DNA of 43,501 bases from Candidatus Bathyarchaeota archaeon (GTDB lineage: Archaea; Thermoproteota; CALKCG01; B24). Below the pieces are notes generated by a model that was not told where the DNA came from, searched no databases, and saw nothing but the letters and a program-made list of their open reading frames with translations. The translations under genes were made by a program, and so were the position numbers. The stretch spans positions 1 through 43,501 of the forward strand of contig JAGHAZ010000029.1 in NCBI GenBank assembly GCA_021161255.1. The letters run 5' to 3'. Below, in pieces: positions 32,189 through 40,675 of this stretch (position 1 is its first letter; every line of letters starts with the position of its first letter).

Positions 32189-33373
32189 ATGGGGCTGGAG
32201 GAGTTTCTTAACGCCTTGAAGAAAGCGGCTGATAAACTTGTTACTTCCAGTTTTAGAGAGGCTTTGATAATCCATCACGATGAGGCAGACGGGGTATGCT
32301 CAGCGGCTATAGCGGCTAAGTCGCTTAAAAGAGCCGGGTTCGACTTCAAAACCATATGTATAGATAAGCTGTATCCCGAGGTTTTAAAAGGCATATACTC
32401 TCGTGGAGCCGGGTTGTATGTATTCACAGACATAGGCTCCGCTCACGTCAAGCTGGTTGAAAAAGAGGCTCCTGAGGGTTCATTGACTATCATGCTGGAC
32501 CATCACGACACCGCTGAATCTGAACGGCCCGACGTGTTAAACCTAAATCCTGAACTTTGGGGACTATCCGGTGAAAGAGATGCCTCTGCATCGACGGTTG
32601 CATATTTCTTCGCCAAAGCCTTAAACCCAGATAACGTCGACCTATCGTCTTTAGCCATTATAGGTGCTGCTGAGATACCTGGTCCGTTCACAGGATTAAA
32701 CACTTTTGCCTTGAAAGATGCCTTAGAGGCCGGAGTAGTCGAGCCTAGGGGTAAAGCGAACTATAGGGTTCTGAACCTTGGTAAGCCGCTCTCCTATAAA
32801 CGGTACTCGACTTTGCTCTCGGTTTTAGCATCGGTAGGCTATTACAGGGGTGGACCGTTCAGAGCGTTAAAAGCATGTATGAAGGGGTTTGAAGATTCTG
32901 ATTACGAAGAGGCTTCTAGGCTCGAGGAGGAAAGGAGGAAAGCCAACGCTATGCTTCTTGCGAGACTTAGAAGGGGAGGGCTGAAGAGGATGAAAGCCAT
33001 CCAGTGGTTCTCAGACGGCGGTGTGTATCGGGGTATGGGGACCAAAGTCATAGGAAGCTTCTGCAGTTACCTACGGTACCAGCGGTTCATAGACCAGGAT
33101 AAGTACATCGTAGGCTACATGGACGTGTTACCTGAGATACCGGGCTATGGCAGGCTTAGCAAAGAATACGTCAAGCTTTCCACGAGAGCCCCTAGACCGC
33201 TGACTCAGGATATCTTAAACGGCCGAAAACCCCCGTTGTCTAAGATACTTCCTGAGGCCTGTTCGAGACATGGGGGATTTGCAGATGGACACGCGGTAGC
33301 GGCCTCGGGAGTCGTCGAGAAGGATAAAGTCATGGAGCTTCTTAAAACCCTAGACGAGCTAGCTAAGTCTTAG
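32189..33373 (+). CDS. DHH-family phosphoesterase, archaeal RecJ-like
   Basis: A 394-residue phosphodiesterase of the DHH/DHHA1 superfamily, probably a single-strand nuclease or oligonucleotide hydrolase. Motifs in order: IIHHDEADGVCSAAIAAKSL (motif I), YVFTDIGSAHVK (motif II), TIMLDHHDTAES (the DHH motif), then a DHHA1 half with CSRHGGFADGHAVAASG near the C-terminus. Archaeal homologues include GINS-associated nuclease and oligoribonuclease-like forms; I cannot separate them here. It is divergent from AMP phosphorylase, and its stop lies 2 bases from the convergent gene. Confidence 0.87.
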   Translation: MGLEEFLNALKKAADKLVTSSFREALIIHHDEADGVCSAAIAAKSLKRAGFDFKTICIDKLYPEVLKGIYSRGAGLYVFTDIGSAHVKLVEKEAPEGSLTIMLDHHDTAESERPDVLNLNPELWGLSGERDASASTVAYFFAKALNPDNVDLSSLAIIGAAEIPGPFTGLNTFALKDALEAGVVEPRGKANYRVLNLGKPLSYKRYSTLLSVLASVGYYRGGPFRALKACMKGFEDSDYEEASRLEEERRKANAMLLARLRRGGLKRMKAIQWFSDGGVYRGMGTKVIGSFCSYLRYQRFIDQDKYIVGYMDVLPEIPGYGRLSKEYVKLSTRAPRPLTQDILNGRKPPLSKILPEACSRHGGFADGHAVAASGVVEKDKVMELLKTLDELAKS

Positions 33374-33375
33374 CC

Positions 33376-33702
33376 CTAGGTTTCACCTGGATTGCTAAGC
33401 CATTCGAGTTTAGGAGGTAGACCCATGAACGATAAGCCCTCTAAGACCTCGCGGAACATCCAGTAGGGGTCTTCCCGGCTTAGTATTAAAACCCGTCCCT
33501 CTTTAAGACAGTTGAAGTGTTTACGGTCTCTCGTCACGAGTATCGCTCTTTTAGACTCGACTATGCGCCTAACCTCAGTATCGTCGACATCGACCGGGCA
33601 GATGTCTCTTAGATGGTAGACGTTCGGATATCCTAGGACCATGAGATACGCTTTCATGTAGTAGGGCATCATGGCGTCGAGGATTATTATAGGCTTCTCC
33701 AT
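33376..33702 (-). CDS. small PIN-like protein (DUF5615-like)
   Basis: A 108-residue protein resembling toxin-like PIN proteins of the DUF5615 group. PIIILDAMMPYYMKAYLMVLGY gives the first acid, VDDTEVRRIVESKRAILVTRDRKHFNCL the conserved TRD segment, and EGRVLILSRED a final strand. No antitoxin is visible beside it, so it may act alone or as an orphan. A toxin-like nuclease role is inference from fold resemblance. Confidence 0.65.
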   Translation of the reverse strand: MEKPIIILDAMMPYYMKAYLMVLGYPNVYHLRDICPVDVDDTEVRRIVESKRAILVTRDRKHFNCLKEGRVLILSREDPYWMFREVLEGLSFMGLPPKLEWLSNPGET

Positions 33703-33781
33703 TTCTCTTATGGAGTAAATTAAGAGGTTCCTAGATAAGCATTATACACATTTTTATATAAAAAAGTCTATTAATCTGTAT

Positions 33782-35620
33782 TTAGCGGGACGTTGGCCCC
33801 AACGACCCGGCTTCGGATTTAGCCGCTAGCTTAAGTGTACCGAACTGCGTCTCATAGAGTTTAGCGTATAGGCCTCCCCTACGTAGAAGCTGGTCATGGG
33901 TTCCCTCCTCGACTATCTTACCATGGTCCAAGACTATGATCCTATCTGCGAGTTTAACGGTAGAGAGCCTATGCGCGATTATTATACATGTCCTCCCGGT
34001 GATGAGCTTCATCATAGCGTCTTGAAGCATGGCCTCCGTGTATGGGTCTAGGCTACTAGTGGCTTCATCGAGGATCAGGATCTTAGGGTTCTTAAGCATC
34101 GCCCTTGCGAAGCTTATCAGCTGCCTCTGTCCCATAGACAGGTTCTCGCCACCCGGGCTTATAACGGTCTCGTAGCCGTCTGGGAGATTTTCGATGAGTT
34201 TCTCGAGGCCTAGACTTGCGACTACTCTCTTAACATCCTCGTCCGAGGCATCAGGAAAGCCTATCCTTATGTTTTCCAAAACCGTGTCGTTAAACAGTAT
34301 GGGCTCCTGAGGTACCAAGGCCATCTGACGCTTCAGTGAACTGAGTTTGAACTCTCTGATATCGTGGCCGTCTATGAGTATACGTCCCTTCTGAGGGTCA
34401 TACAGCCTCATGAGTAGGTTTGCGAGCGTGGTTTTACCGGCGCCGGTAGGTCCGACGACCGCTAGGGTTTCACCCGGTCTCACCTTGAGGTTTAAGTTTT
34501 CGAATACGGGGTTTGAGCCGTAGCTGAAATAAACGTTTTCGACCGTTATCTCGCCCTTCTCTATCTCCAGCTCCTTAGCGTAGCTTTCATCCTTAACCGA
34601 CGGCTGAGTCTGGAGGAAGCTGTAGACTCTTTCAGCCGCCGCCAGAGCCGACTGGAGTGTATTGTAGAAGGTTGTAAGCATTATCACCGGTCTGAAGAAC
34701 ATCTGCACATAGCCGTAGAAGGCTATGAGCGTGCCTATCGTCAGCTGCTGAGAAGCTACGAGCATCCCTCCGTAGCCGATCAGTATAGCAGCTACGAGCG
34801 CGTTGATCGCGTCTAGAGAGGGACGGACAAGCGAAAATATGAGCGTTGCTCTAACGTTCGCAGTCATCGTCTCACGGCTTACACGCTCGAAGGAGCTGAA
34901 GTCTATGTTTTTACGCTTCGTGAACGCCTGAGCGACCCTGGCACCGGCCACGCTTTGTTCGACGCTACTCGTGAGCTTACTTATCTTGACCCGCGTCTCC
35001 CTGTATGCGCTACGGGTTTTACGTGCGAAGAAGTAAGTGAGCGCTACCATGAGCGGTAAAACCGATAACACGGCTAGGCTTAACGTCAGATGCATGCTCA
35101 GCATTATCGAAAGCGCACCGACTATGGTGGACGCGTTTATCAACAGGTCTATGGCGCCAGAGGTAACTATCTCACCTATGGCGTTTATATCGTTGGTTAT
35201 CAACGAGATCGTTCTACCGGCCGGTCTTCCGGTTATGTATTGTATATCGACCTCCATCAAGTGTTTGAAGGTGCGTGTCCTGAGACCGTAGAGAAGCCGC
35301 TGGTTGAGGTATGCCGATAAGTATCGCCTAGAGGCGCCTATCCCCCACTGGGCTACAGCGGCTAAAGCCAGTAGGATCGCGTAGAATGTTAGAGAACTCA
35401 TGTTGGCGGCCATTATCCCCTCGTCTACGATAAGCTTACTGAGGTAGGGGGTTACCATGCTCAGACCTATGGAGCCTATAGCCACTAGCAACATGGCTAC
35501 GAGCCCGAGCTTCATCGGAGCCAATAGTTTTGCAAACCACTTGAGAAGTATCGTGGTAGGAACCTTAACAGGCTTCTCATCTGAGACCCTTTCGGCATAA
35601 TGTCTGAAGTACCAACCCAT
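33782..35620 (-). CDS. ABC exporter half-transporter, canonical Walker B subunit
   Basis: A 612-residue type I exporter half: six membrane helices (residues 30-320), then an ATPase domain with Walker A GPTGAGKTT, Walker B ILILDEATSSLD (catalytic Glu present), switch His in IIIAHRLS, and an unusual signature LSMGQRQL in place of LSGGQ. It starts 3 bases after the partner gene ends. The pairing with the other half's altered Walker B matches heterodimeric exporters such as TM287/288, where one ATP site is degenerate. Substrates are probably drugs or lipids. Confidence 0.92.
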   Translation of the reverse strand: MGWYFRHYAERVSDEKPVKVPTTILLKWFAKLLAPMKLGLVAMLLVAIGSIGLSMVTPYLSKLIVDEGIMAANMSSLTFYAILLALAAVAQWGIGASRRYLSAYLNQRLLYGLRTRTFKHLMEVDIQYITGRPAGRTISLITNDINAIGEIVTSGAIDLLINASTIVGALSIMLSMHLTLSLAVLSVLPLMVALTYFFARKTRSAYRETRVKISKLTSSVEQSVAGARVAQAFTKRKNIDFSSFERVSRETMTANVRATLIFSLVRPSLDAINALVAAILIGYGGMLVASQQLTIGTLIAFYGYVQMFFRPVIMLTTFYNTLQSALAAAERVYSFLQTQPSVKDESYAKELEIEKGEITVENVYFSYGSNPVFENLNLKVRPGETLAVVGPTGAGKTTLANLLMRLYDPQKGRILIDGHDIREFKLSSLKRQMALVPQEPILFNDTVLENIRIGFPDASDEDVKRVVASLGLEKLIENLPDGYETVISPGGENLSMGQRQLISFARAMLKNPKILILDEATSSLDPYTEAMLQDAMMKLITGRTCIIIAHRLSTVKLADRIIVLDHGKIVEEGTHDQLLRRGGLYAKLYETQFGTLKLAAKSEAGSLGPTSR

Positions 35621-35623
35621 AGC

Positions 35624-37378
35624 CTACACCTCCTCCGAGTCTAGAAACTGAGCTCTGTATAGCTTCGCGTACAGCCCGTTTTTAGCCATAAGTTCTTCGT
35701 GAGTGCCTTCCTCTACGACACGTCCATCGTCGAGAACTATTATACGTTCCGCAAGCTTAAGCGTCGACAACCTCTGGGTTATTATGAAAACCGTTCTATC
35801 CTTGATGAGCTCCTTCAACGCCTCGTAGATCTCCCTCTCTGTTTCAGAGTCTACGCTGGACGTGGAGTCGTCGAGTATGAGGATCTTCGGGTTTATAAGA
35901 AGCGCCCTGGCTATGGCTAGTCTCTGTCTCTGGCCACCGGACAACGTTACACCCCGTTCACCCACGACCGTGTCATAACCCTTTGGAAGGCTCATTATAA
36001 AATCGTGAATACGAGCAGCCTTAGCGGCTCTCTCGACCTCCTCCATAGTTGCGTTAGGCTTGCCGTATGCTATGTTCTCCCGTATGGTCGTCGGAAATAT
36101 GAACACGTCCTGGTGAACTATACCTATCTGCCTACGTAGAGAGTCTATCTTAACATCCCGGATATCATAGCCGTCTATCAGTATGCGACCCCTCTGGGGG
36201 TCGTAGAACCTAGGTATCAGTTTTATAAGCGTGCTCTTACCCGAGCCCGTAGCCCCGATTATAGCGACCTTCTCACCAGGCTTAACCTCAAAGCTCACAC
36301 CTTTTAGTATAGGTTTATCAGGCTCGTAGCCGAAAACCACGTCTTCGAACACAACATGCCCCTTAACCGGGGGAAGCTCGACCGCGTCAGGCTTCTCCTT
36401 GACCTCTGGCTCGGTATCTAAGACTTCGAATATTTTGTTCGCCGATACGTTGGCTCTCTGGTAACGAGCCATCGTGAATCCGAACATCATTATAGGCCAG
36501 ACTAGGTACCCTAGGTACATGGTAAAGGCCACTAGGTCACCGACCTTGAAGCCTCCCTCCATAACCTTCAACCCCCCGTACCAGTATATGAGGGTAGAGA
36601 CTAGGCTTATGACGAGATTCAGAAGGGGCCAGGTTTGAGCACTAAGCTTTGCCGACAGCATCTCGAGCTCGTGGACCCGGCGGTTTCTATAGTCGAAGCG
36701 TTTAAACATCCAGCTCTCAGCACCCAAGGCTTTGAGGACCCTGAAACCTGAAACCGCTTCAGCGACCGCTGTGTTCAGCTTGCTGACTTCAGTCCACCTA
36801 CGTTCGAATATAGGGCGGACGAGCTTCACGAATATCAGGGATACTAAGGCTATGATCGGCACGGTTATCGAGAGCGTCATGAAAGTCAGCGGAATATTCA
36901 TGGAAAAAAGCATGACAGACGTTAGGGTAAGCATGAAGGCCGCGCTCAGCAGACGCGGTATGCTGAATCCTATGAAGGAGCCTACGGTATCCATGTCGCT
37001 GGTTAGCCGGGTTATTATCTGACCTATGTCGACCCTGTCGAAGAAGCTGTAGGAGAGTTCCTGAAGCCGCTTGTAGAGTTCAAGCCTCATGTGGTGTATT
37101 ATCTTCTGCGAGGTCAAACTCGACAAGTAGTTTCTGAAGAAGAACAGTATGCCGCTGACGACCGTTAAACCCACTATGGATAGTGCGTACAGCCATATCT
37201 CAGACGTCGAACCTTCCACGACCTCGTTGATTATATCTTTAGTCACCCATGGTACCAGAAGGTCGGCCACGTTGCTTATGAGCGTGAGTAGTATAACCGA
37301 GGCTAAATGCAGCTTGTAGGCTAAGAGATATCTCAAAAGTCTCTTGAAAACCTTACCTGAGCCTTTACGTTCAGACAT
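35624..37378 (-). CDS. ABC exporter half-transporter, degenerate Walker B subunit
   Basis: A 584-residue type I exporter half with six membrane helices followed by an ATPase domain: Walker A GATGSGKST, signature LSGGQRQRLAIARALL and Walker B ILILDDSTSSVD, with Asp in place of the catalytic Glu; the switch position reads ITQRLS, with Gln replacing His. These changes define the degenerate nucleotide site of heterodimeric exporters, completed by the partner's LSMGQ. The start overlaps the regulator gene by 8 bases, so the three genes form one operon. Confidence 0.92.
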   Translation of the reverse strand: MSERKGSGKVFKRLLRYLLAYKLHLASVILLTLISNVADLLVPWVTKDIINEVVEGSTSEIWLYALSIVGLTVVSGILFFFRNYLSSLTSQKIIHHMRLELYKRLQELSYSFFDRVDIGQIITRLTSDMDTVGSFIGFSIPRLLSAAFMLTLTSVMLFSMNIPLTFMTLSITVPIIALVSLIFVKLVRPIFERRWTEVSKLNTAVAEAVSGFRVLKALGAESWMFKRFDYRNRRVHELEMLSAKLSAQTWPLLNLVISLVSTLIYWYGGLKVMEGGFKVGDLVAFTMYLGYLVWPIMMFGFTMARYQRANVSANKIFEVLDTEPEVKEKPDAVELPPVKGHVVFEDVVFGYEPDKPILKGVSFEVKPGEKVAIIGATGSGKSTLIKLIPRFYDPQRGRILIDGYDIRDVKIDSLRRQIGIVHQDVFIFPTTIRENIAYGKPNATMEEVERAAKAARIHDFIMSLPKGYDTVVGERGVTLSGGQRQRLAIARALLINPKILILDDSTSSVDSETEREIYEALKELIKDRTVFIITQRLSTLKLAERIIVLDDGRVVEEGTHEELMAKNGLYAKLYRAQFLDSEEV

Positions 37379-37961
37379 CTTGACCCTCCACTATCGAAGA
37401 CGATAATTCCTCCATAAGCCTTCGATATCGATTATCTCTATAAAGCTCAAGATGAAGCAGCATGTGCAGAAGCATATGCAACGCAGGCGTATCGAGGTCT
37501 GACGGCTTAACTTGTCTCTCGGCTAGACGCTCCAACGTAAACTGTCTTAGATGCATGAAATCGTTAAGAAGCCGGATGACCTTACGTTCGTCGACGGCTT
37601 TATAGCCGAAGTTTTCTAAAGCCGCTACAGCCTTCTCCATAACGGTCTTCATCCAATCTTTAAACTGGCCTTCACATTCTTCATACCGTAAGGCATAGCT
37701 TACGACGTAGTGTCTAGCCGTCGCTCTATAGAATCGTTCGATTATGTTACCCCTTCTTCGTTCACCGGTAAGCTCGACTAGACCAGCTGACTTGAGACAT
37801 TTTATATGATGATTTATCGAAGAGGCGGGTTTACCTAAGACTTTGGCAAGCTGGTTTACAGACATGTCCCTAACCCTTAGCAACGCAAGTATCTGACACC
37901 TGGTTTTATCAGCTAGTAGCTTAGCGACTTTCGAGTCTCTGATCACTATTATGTCTTTCAA
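37371..37961 (-). CDS. ArsR-like winged-helix regulator of the exporter operon
   Basis: A 196-residue DNA-binding protein. Residues 8-90 form a winged helix (LLADKTRCQILALLRVRDMSVNQLAKVLGKPASSINHHIKCLKSAGLVEL), with recognition helix SSINHHIKCL. The long C-terminal helical part (VMEKAVAALENFGYK...LHMLLHMLLHLELY) probably dimerises and may bind a ligand. It is the first gene of the exporter operon and has an inverted repeat over its own start site, so it likely represses the operon until a substrate appears. The inducer is unknown. Confidence 0.88.
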   Translation of the reverse strand: MKDIIVIRDSKVAKLLADKTRCQILALLRVRDMSVNQLAKVLGKPASSINHHIKCLKSAGLVELTGERRRGNIIERFYRATARHYVVSYALRYEECEGQFKDWMKTVMEKAVAALENFGYKAVDERKVIRLLNDFMHLRQFTLERLAERQVKPSDLDTPALHMLLHMLLHLELYRDNRYRRLMEELSSSIVEGQDV

Positions 37962-37988
37962 GACAGGTCTCCTACAGTTATCTGTTAC

Positions 37989-38022
37989 GTTACACAGAAT
38001 TGTAACACCGGTCTTATAAAGG
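37989..38022 (-). promoter_or_regulatory. promoter and operator of the regulator-exporter operon
   Basis: GTTACA (37989-37994) and TGTAAC (38001-38006) form an inverted repeat with a 6-base spacer, with another GTTAC at 37984. On the minus strand the TATA box CCTTTATAAG lies at 38022-38013, so the repeat sits just before the predicted transcript start near 37988. Confidence 0.6.
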
Positions 38023-38124
38023 TAGTGGCATTCTAAAGTCCATAATCCGACTGGATAGCCGTAGAATTGAACCTCGTCTTTACGACAACGCTTTTACCGT
38101 TCGAGGTTAGGTAGATGATGGATC

Positions 38125-38433
38125 ATGGCTGGTATAAGGGATTTTCAAAACCTCATGAAGGCCATATACTTTGAGAGAGATAAGGAGAGAGGGGTGTTCA
38201 TGACCTACGCTTGGCTTATATCAGAGGTCGGAGAGCTTGCTAGGGCACTTATAAGAGGCGATAAGTCACTTATAGCTGAAGAAGCTGCCGATGTGCTTGC
38301 GTGGCTTCTCAGTCTATGCAACCTGTTAGACATAGATGTGGAGAAAGCGGCTTATGGGAAATATGGTAAGGGATGCCCGAGATGTGGGTCGATACCCTGT
38401 GTTTGTAGAACCGGGAAGCCTAGAAACTTTTAA
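38125..38433 (+). CDS. MazG-like nucleotide pyrophosphohydrolase with C-terminal zinc motif
   Basis: A 102-residue all-alpha NTP pyrophosphohydrolase. WLISEVGELARALIRGD and LIAEEAADVLAWLLSLCNLL carry the EVGE and EEAAD metal-binding acids of MazG-like proteins. The C-terminus ends in CPRCGSIPCVCR, a cysteine cluster that probably binds zinc and is not part of the core fold. It probably cleans up non-canonical nucleoside triphosphates. The nikR-like gene follows 27 bases later. Confidence 0.87.
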   Translation: MAGIRDFQNLMKAIYFERDKERGVFMTYAWLISEVGELARALIRGDKSLIAEEAADVLAWLLSLCNLLDIDVEKAAYGKYGKGCPRCGSIPCVCRTGKPRNF

Positions 38434-38460
38434 CAACCTTAAGAGTTTTATAATAGCGTG

Positions 38461-38874
38461 ATGGGGGCCGTTAGGTTCAGCGTAACAGTTCCGGAGGACT
38501 TAATGAGAGAATTCAACGAAACGATCTCTAGAATGGGTTACAGAAAACGTTCTAAAGCCGTTCAAGACGCTATAAGGACATTTCTATCAGAGTATAGATG
38601 GGTTAAAGGCGAAGGCTTATGCGTAGGAGCTATTCTAGTAGTGTTCAACCACGAGGTTAAGGGTTCAGAGGAAGAACTGACGGACCTACAGCACAGCTAC
38701 AGCAAGCTTGTGAACTCCACGTTACATATACACCTGAGCCATAAGGATTGTCTGGAGATCATAGCGGTCAAAGGAGAAGTTGACGAGGTACGTAGGCTCT
38801 CAGAGAAGCTTAGGACGGTTAAGGGCGTCGAGGTTGTTAAATTCGTAGGCATCTCCCTGACAGACAAGAGATAA
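38461..38874 (+). CDS. nikR: NikR-like nickel-responsive regulator
   Basis: A 137-residue regulator. Residues 3-45 are a ribbon-helix-helix (VRFSVTVPEDLMREFNETISRMGYRKRSKAVQDAIRTFL), and the rest is the ACT-like NikR domain. The nickel ligands appear in place: the His of LQHSYSKL, His-x-His in TLHIHLSHKDC and the Cys that follows. ATG 38461 is preferred over the adjacent GTG 38458. Nickel sensing suits a genome with a hyp operon (1-5398); whether it controls that operon is inference. Confidence 0.9.
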   Translation: MGAVRFSVTVPEDLMREFNETISRMGYRKRSKAVQDAIRTFLSEYRWVKGEGLCVGAILVVFNHEVKGSEEELTDLQHSYSKLVNSTLHIHLSHKDCLEIIAVKGEVDEVRRLSEKLRTVKGVEVVKFVGISLTDKR

Positions 38875-38895
38875 ACTCTATAAAACCTGGAAATC

Positions 38896-39429
38896 TCATC
38901 TAAAACCTGCAGACACCTTGTAGTATACCACATCACCTCTTCTGTCTACGACGGCTAGAATAAGCTCCTTGTCAGAGCTTATAGCAGCTCTGAGGTCTCT
39001 AAGCAGGTCATTGATCCCTAGAGGCTTACCCTCTGAAACCCCTATGACCAAGTATTTAGCAGGCTTCTCACCGTATGTTCCGCGTTCGTAAAGTAGGAAG
39101 TCCAATCCAAGCCCATAGCCTCTGCGTACTACGTAGCCCCTATCTCTCAGGTCGCGGTAGATCAGAAACCTAACCCATACGTCAGGGTCTTCCACTATGA
39201 GCTTGTCGGCGGCTTCCTTAAGACCTAGTTCTCGTCCTTCGTCGATGAGTCTAAGCTTCTTCTCACTGAGGAGATAAAGCGCCTCTTCACCCGTCAGGAT
39301 CAGAAGACTACCCTCCCTAACTCCATAGCCTCTCTGGATGAGAAAGCTCCTGTAGGTCCTATCTCTGACGACTACCTTGCCGTCTTCGAGGTAAGCCACA
39401 CCACTCATAAGTTGAGGTTTTGAACCCAT
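38896..39429 (-). CDS. endA: tRNA-splicing endonuclease subunit, EndA family, catalytic His apparently lost
   Basis: The enzyme cuts BHB introns. From ATG 39429 the protein has 177 residues: an N-terminal domain (VAYLEDGKVVVRDRTYRSF) and the catalytic fold IYRDLRDRGYVVRRGYGLGLDFLLYERG...KYLVIGVSEG...LILAVVDRRGDVVYYKV. Tyr114 and Lys154 match the catalytic Tyr and Lys of Methanocaldococcus EndA (Y115, K156), but the His position reads EKPAKYLV (Pro123 instead of His). It may be the structural beta subunit of an alpha2-beta2 enzyme. The frame is open to 39567, overlapping mtnA; ATG 39429 fits the TATA spacing best. Confidence 0.85.
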   Translation of the reverse strand: MGSKPQLMSGVAYLEDGKVVVRDRTYRSFLIQRGYGVREGSLLILTGEEALYLLSEKKLRLIDEGRELGLKEAADKLIVEDPDVWVRFLIYRDLRDRGYVVRRGYGLGLDFLLYERGTYGEKPAKYLVIGVSEGKPLGINDLLRDLRAAISSDKELILAVVDRRGDVVYYKVSAGFR

Positions 39430-39456
39430 CCAAGCCTCTAACATAGAAAGCCTACA

Positions 39457-39507
39457 ATTAAACATTATCCATCTTTCAGAGAAAAAGCTAGCTAAACGCT
39501 TATAGAC
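39457..39507. promoter_or_regulatory. divergent promoters of endA and mtnA
   Basis: CTTATAGAC at 39499-39507 is a TATA box for mtnA, about 25 bases before ATG 39530, so that gene is probably leaderless. On the minus strand GTTTAATT (39464-39457) is a TATA-like box that would start endA RNA near 39434, just before ATG 39429. Confidence 0.5.
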
Positions 39508-39529
39508 ACCTTGACAGCTAATTCGGTTT

Positions 39530-40628
39530 ATGATGCACGTGGAGAGCTTTTTCACATTTAGGACCATAAAATGGGAAGACGGAGAGGTCGTAACGATAGA
39601 CCAGAGAGCACTACCTCATGAGCTTAAACTCATCAGGATACGAACCGTAGAGCAGATGGCCGATGCCATAAAGAACATGGCGATAAGGGGAGCTCCAGCC
39701 ATAGGCTCCGCAGCAGCCTTCGGACTTGCCCTCGCGGCCTACAGGTCAAAGAAAACGACCATCAAAGACCTTATGGACGACTTGATGAAGGCATATCGGG
39801 TTTTAGCCTCCACCCGTCCGACGGCGGTAAACCTCTTCTGGGCTTTAGATAGGGTTATCTCAAAAGCACGTGAGGCTGAAACGGTCGAAGAGGCTAGAGA
39901 GCTTATACTCGAAGAGGCTTTAGCCATATGGAGGGAGGATTACGACGTTAATAGACGCATAGGCGACTATGGGGCAGATTTGTTAGAGGATGGAGATAGG
40001 GTGCTCACGCACTGTAAATGGCTATAGATGCCAGCAGAATGCGGGAGCACTCGCTACAACCGGCTATGGTACAGCCCTCGGGGTCATAAGGTCTGCAATA
40101 TCTAAGGGACTACAGTTGAAAGTCTACGCTACAGAAACCAGACCTGTTCTTCAAGGCGCAAGATTAACAGCCTTCGAGCTTCTCAGAGATGGAATAGAGT
40201 TTAGGCTTATAACAGATAATATGGTTGGTTTCCTCATGTCTAGGGGTCTTGTGGATAAGGTTATCGTAGGAGCCGATAGGATAACGCTTAACGGCGATGT
40301 AGCCAATAAGATAGGAACCTACACGATTGCGGTGTTGGCCAAACACCATGATATACCGTTTTACGTCGCGGCTCCGATGTCCACCATAGACCCGAGGCTT
40401 AAACGTGGCGAAGACATAGTCATAGAGTTCCGAAGCGAAGACGAGGTTCTCGAGATATGTGGCTGTAGGATTGCTCCTCAGGGAACTAGGGCTTTAAACC
40501 CGGCGTTCGACGTGACGCCTTCGAGCCTTGTAACCGCGATAATAACGGAATATGGAGTTTTCAAAATACCCGAGGACCTGGATAAGCTTAGAGAACAGCG
40601 GCTTAAAATCTCCAGTCATCCATCCTAG
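39530..40628 (+). CDS. mtnA: methylthioribose-1-phosphate isomerase (MtnA), gene split by a 22-base BHB intron
   Basis: MtnA converts 5-methylthioribose 1-phosphate to methylthioribulose 1-phosphate in methionine salvage; it is related to eIF2B and ribose-1,5-bisphosphate isomerase. Exon 1 is 39530-40017 and exon 2 is 40040-40628 (1077 bases, 358 residues). Family motifs run continuously across the join: [31 protein letters not shown], then THC from exon 1 and [16 protein letters not shown] from exon 2, then [16 protein letters not shown] and [22 protein letters not shown]. Read without splicing, exon 1 ends in KWL and a stop. An indel pseudogene is the alternative, but the exact BHB makes splicing far more likely. 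Confidence 0.92.
40018..40039 (+). other. 22-base archaeal intron in a protein-coding gene, BHB type
   Basis: Exon base run CTGT (40012-40015) pairs with intron GCAG (40034-40037) as a 4-pair central helix with one G-T wobble. TGGC (40019-40022) pairs with GCCA (40030-40033) as the inner helix with a 7-base loop. The 3-base bulges are AA^A (40016-40018) and AA^T (40038-40040). Cutting after the second base of each bulge removes 40018-40039 and restores the reading frame at the Asn codon. Outer bases GTGCTC (40001-40006) can pair with GAGCAC (40045-40050). Confidence 0.9.
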
Positions 40629-40675
40629 TACGTAACGTTTAATTAAAAAGAGAGGTCGATTAAGATTTCGAAAGA

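Noticed and set aside
39430-39567. Longer EndA protein starting at 39567
   Set aside because: It would overlap the mtnA start, and the extra residues do not look like the family. ATG 39429 has a matching TATA position and normal length.
39990-40628. mtnA as two separate genes or a frameshift pseudogene
   Set aside because: A stop lies between the halves, but removing exactly the BHB-defined 22 bases rebuilds the conserved motif and the frame. Chance indels would not create that fold at the exact cut sites.
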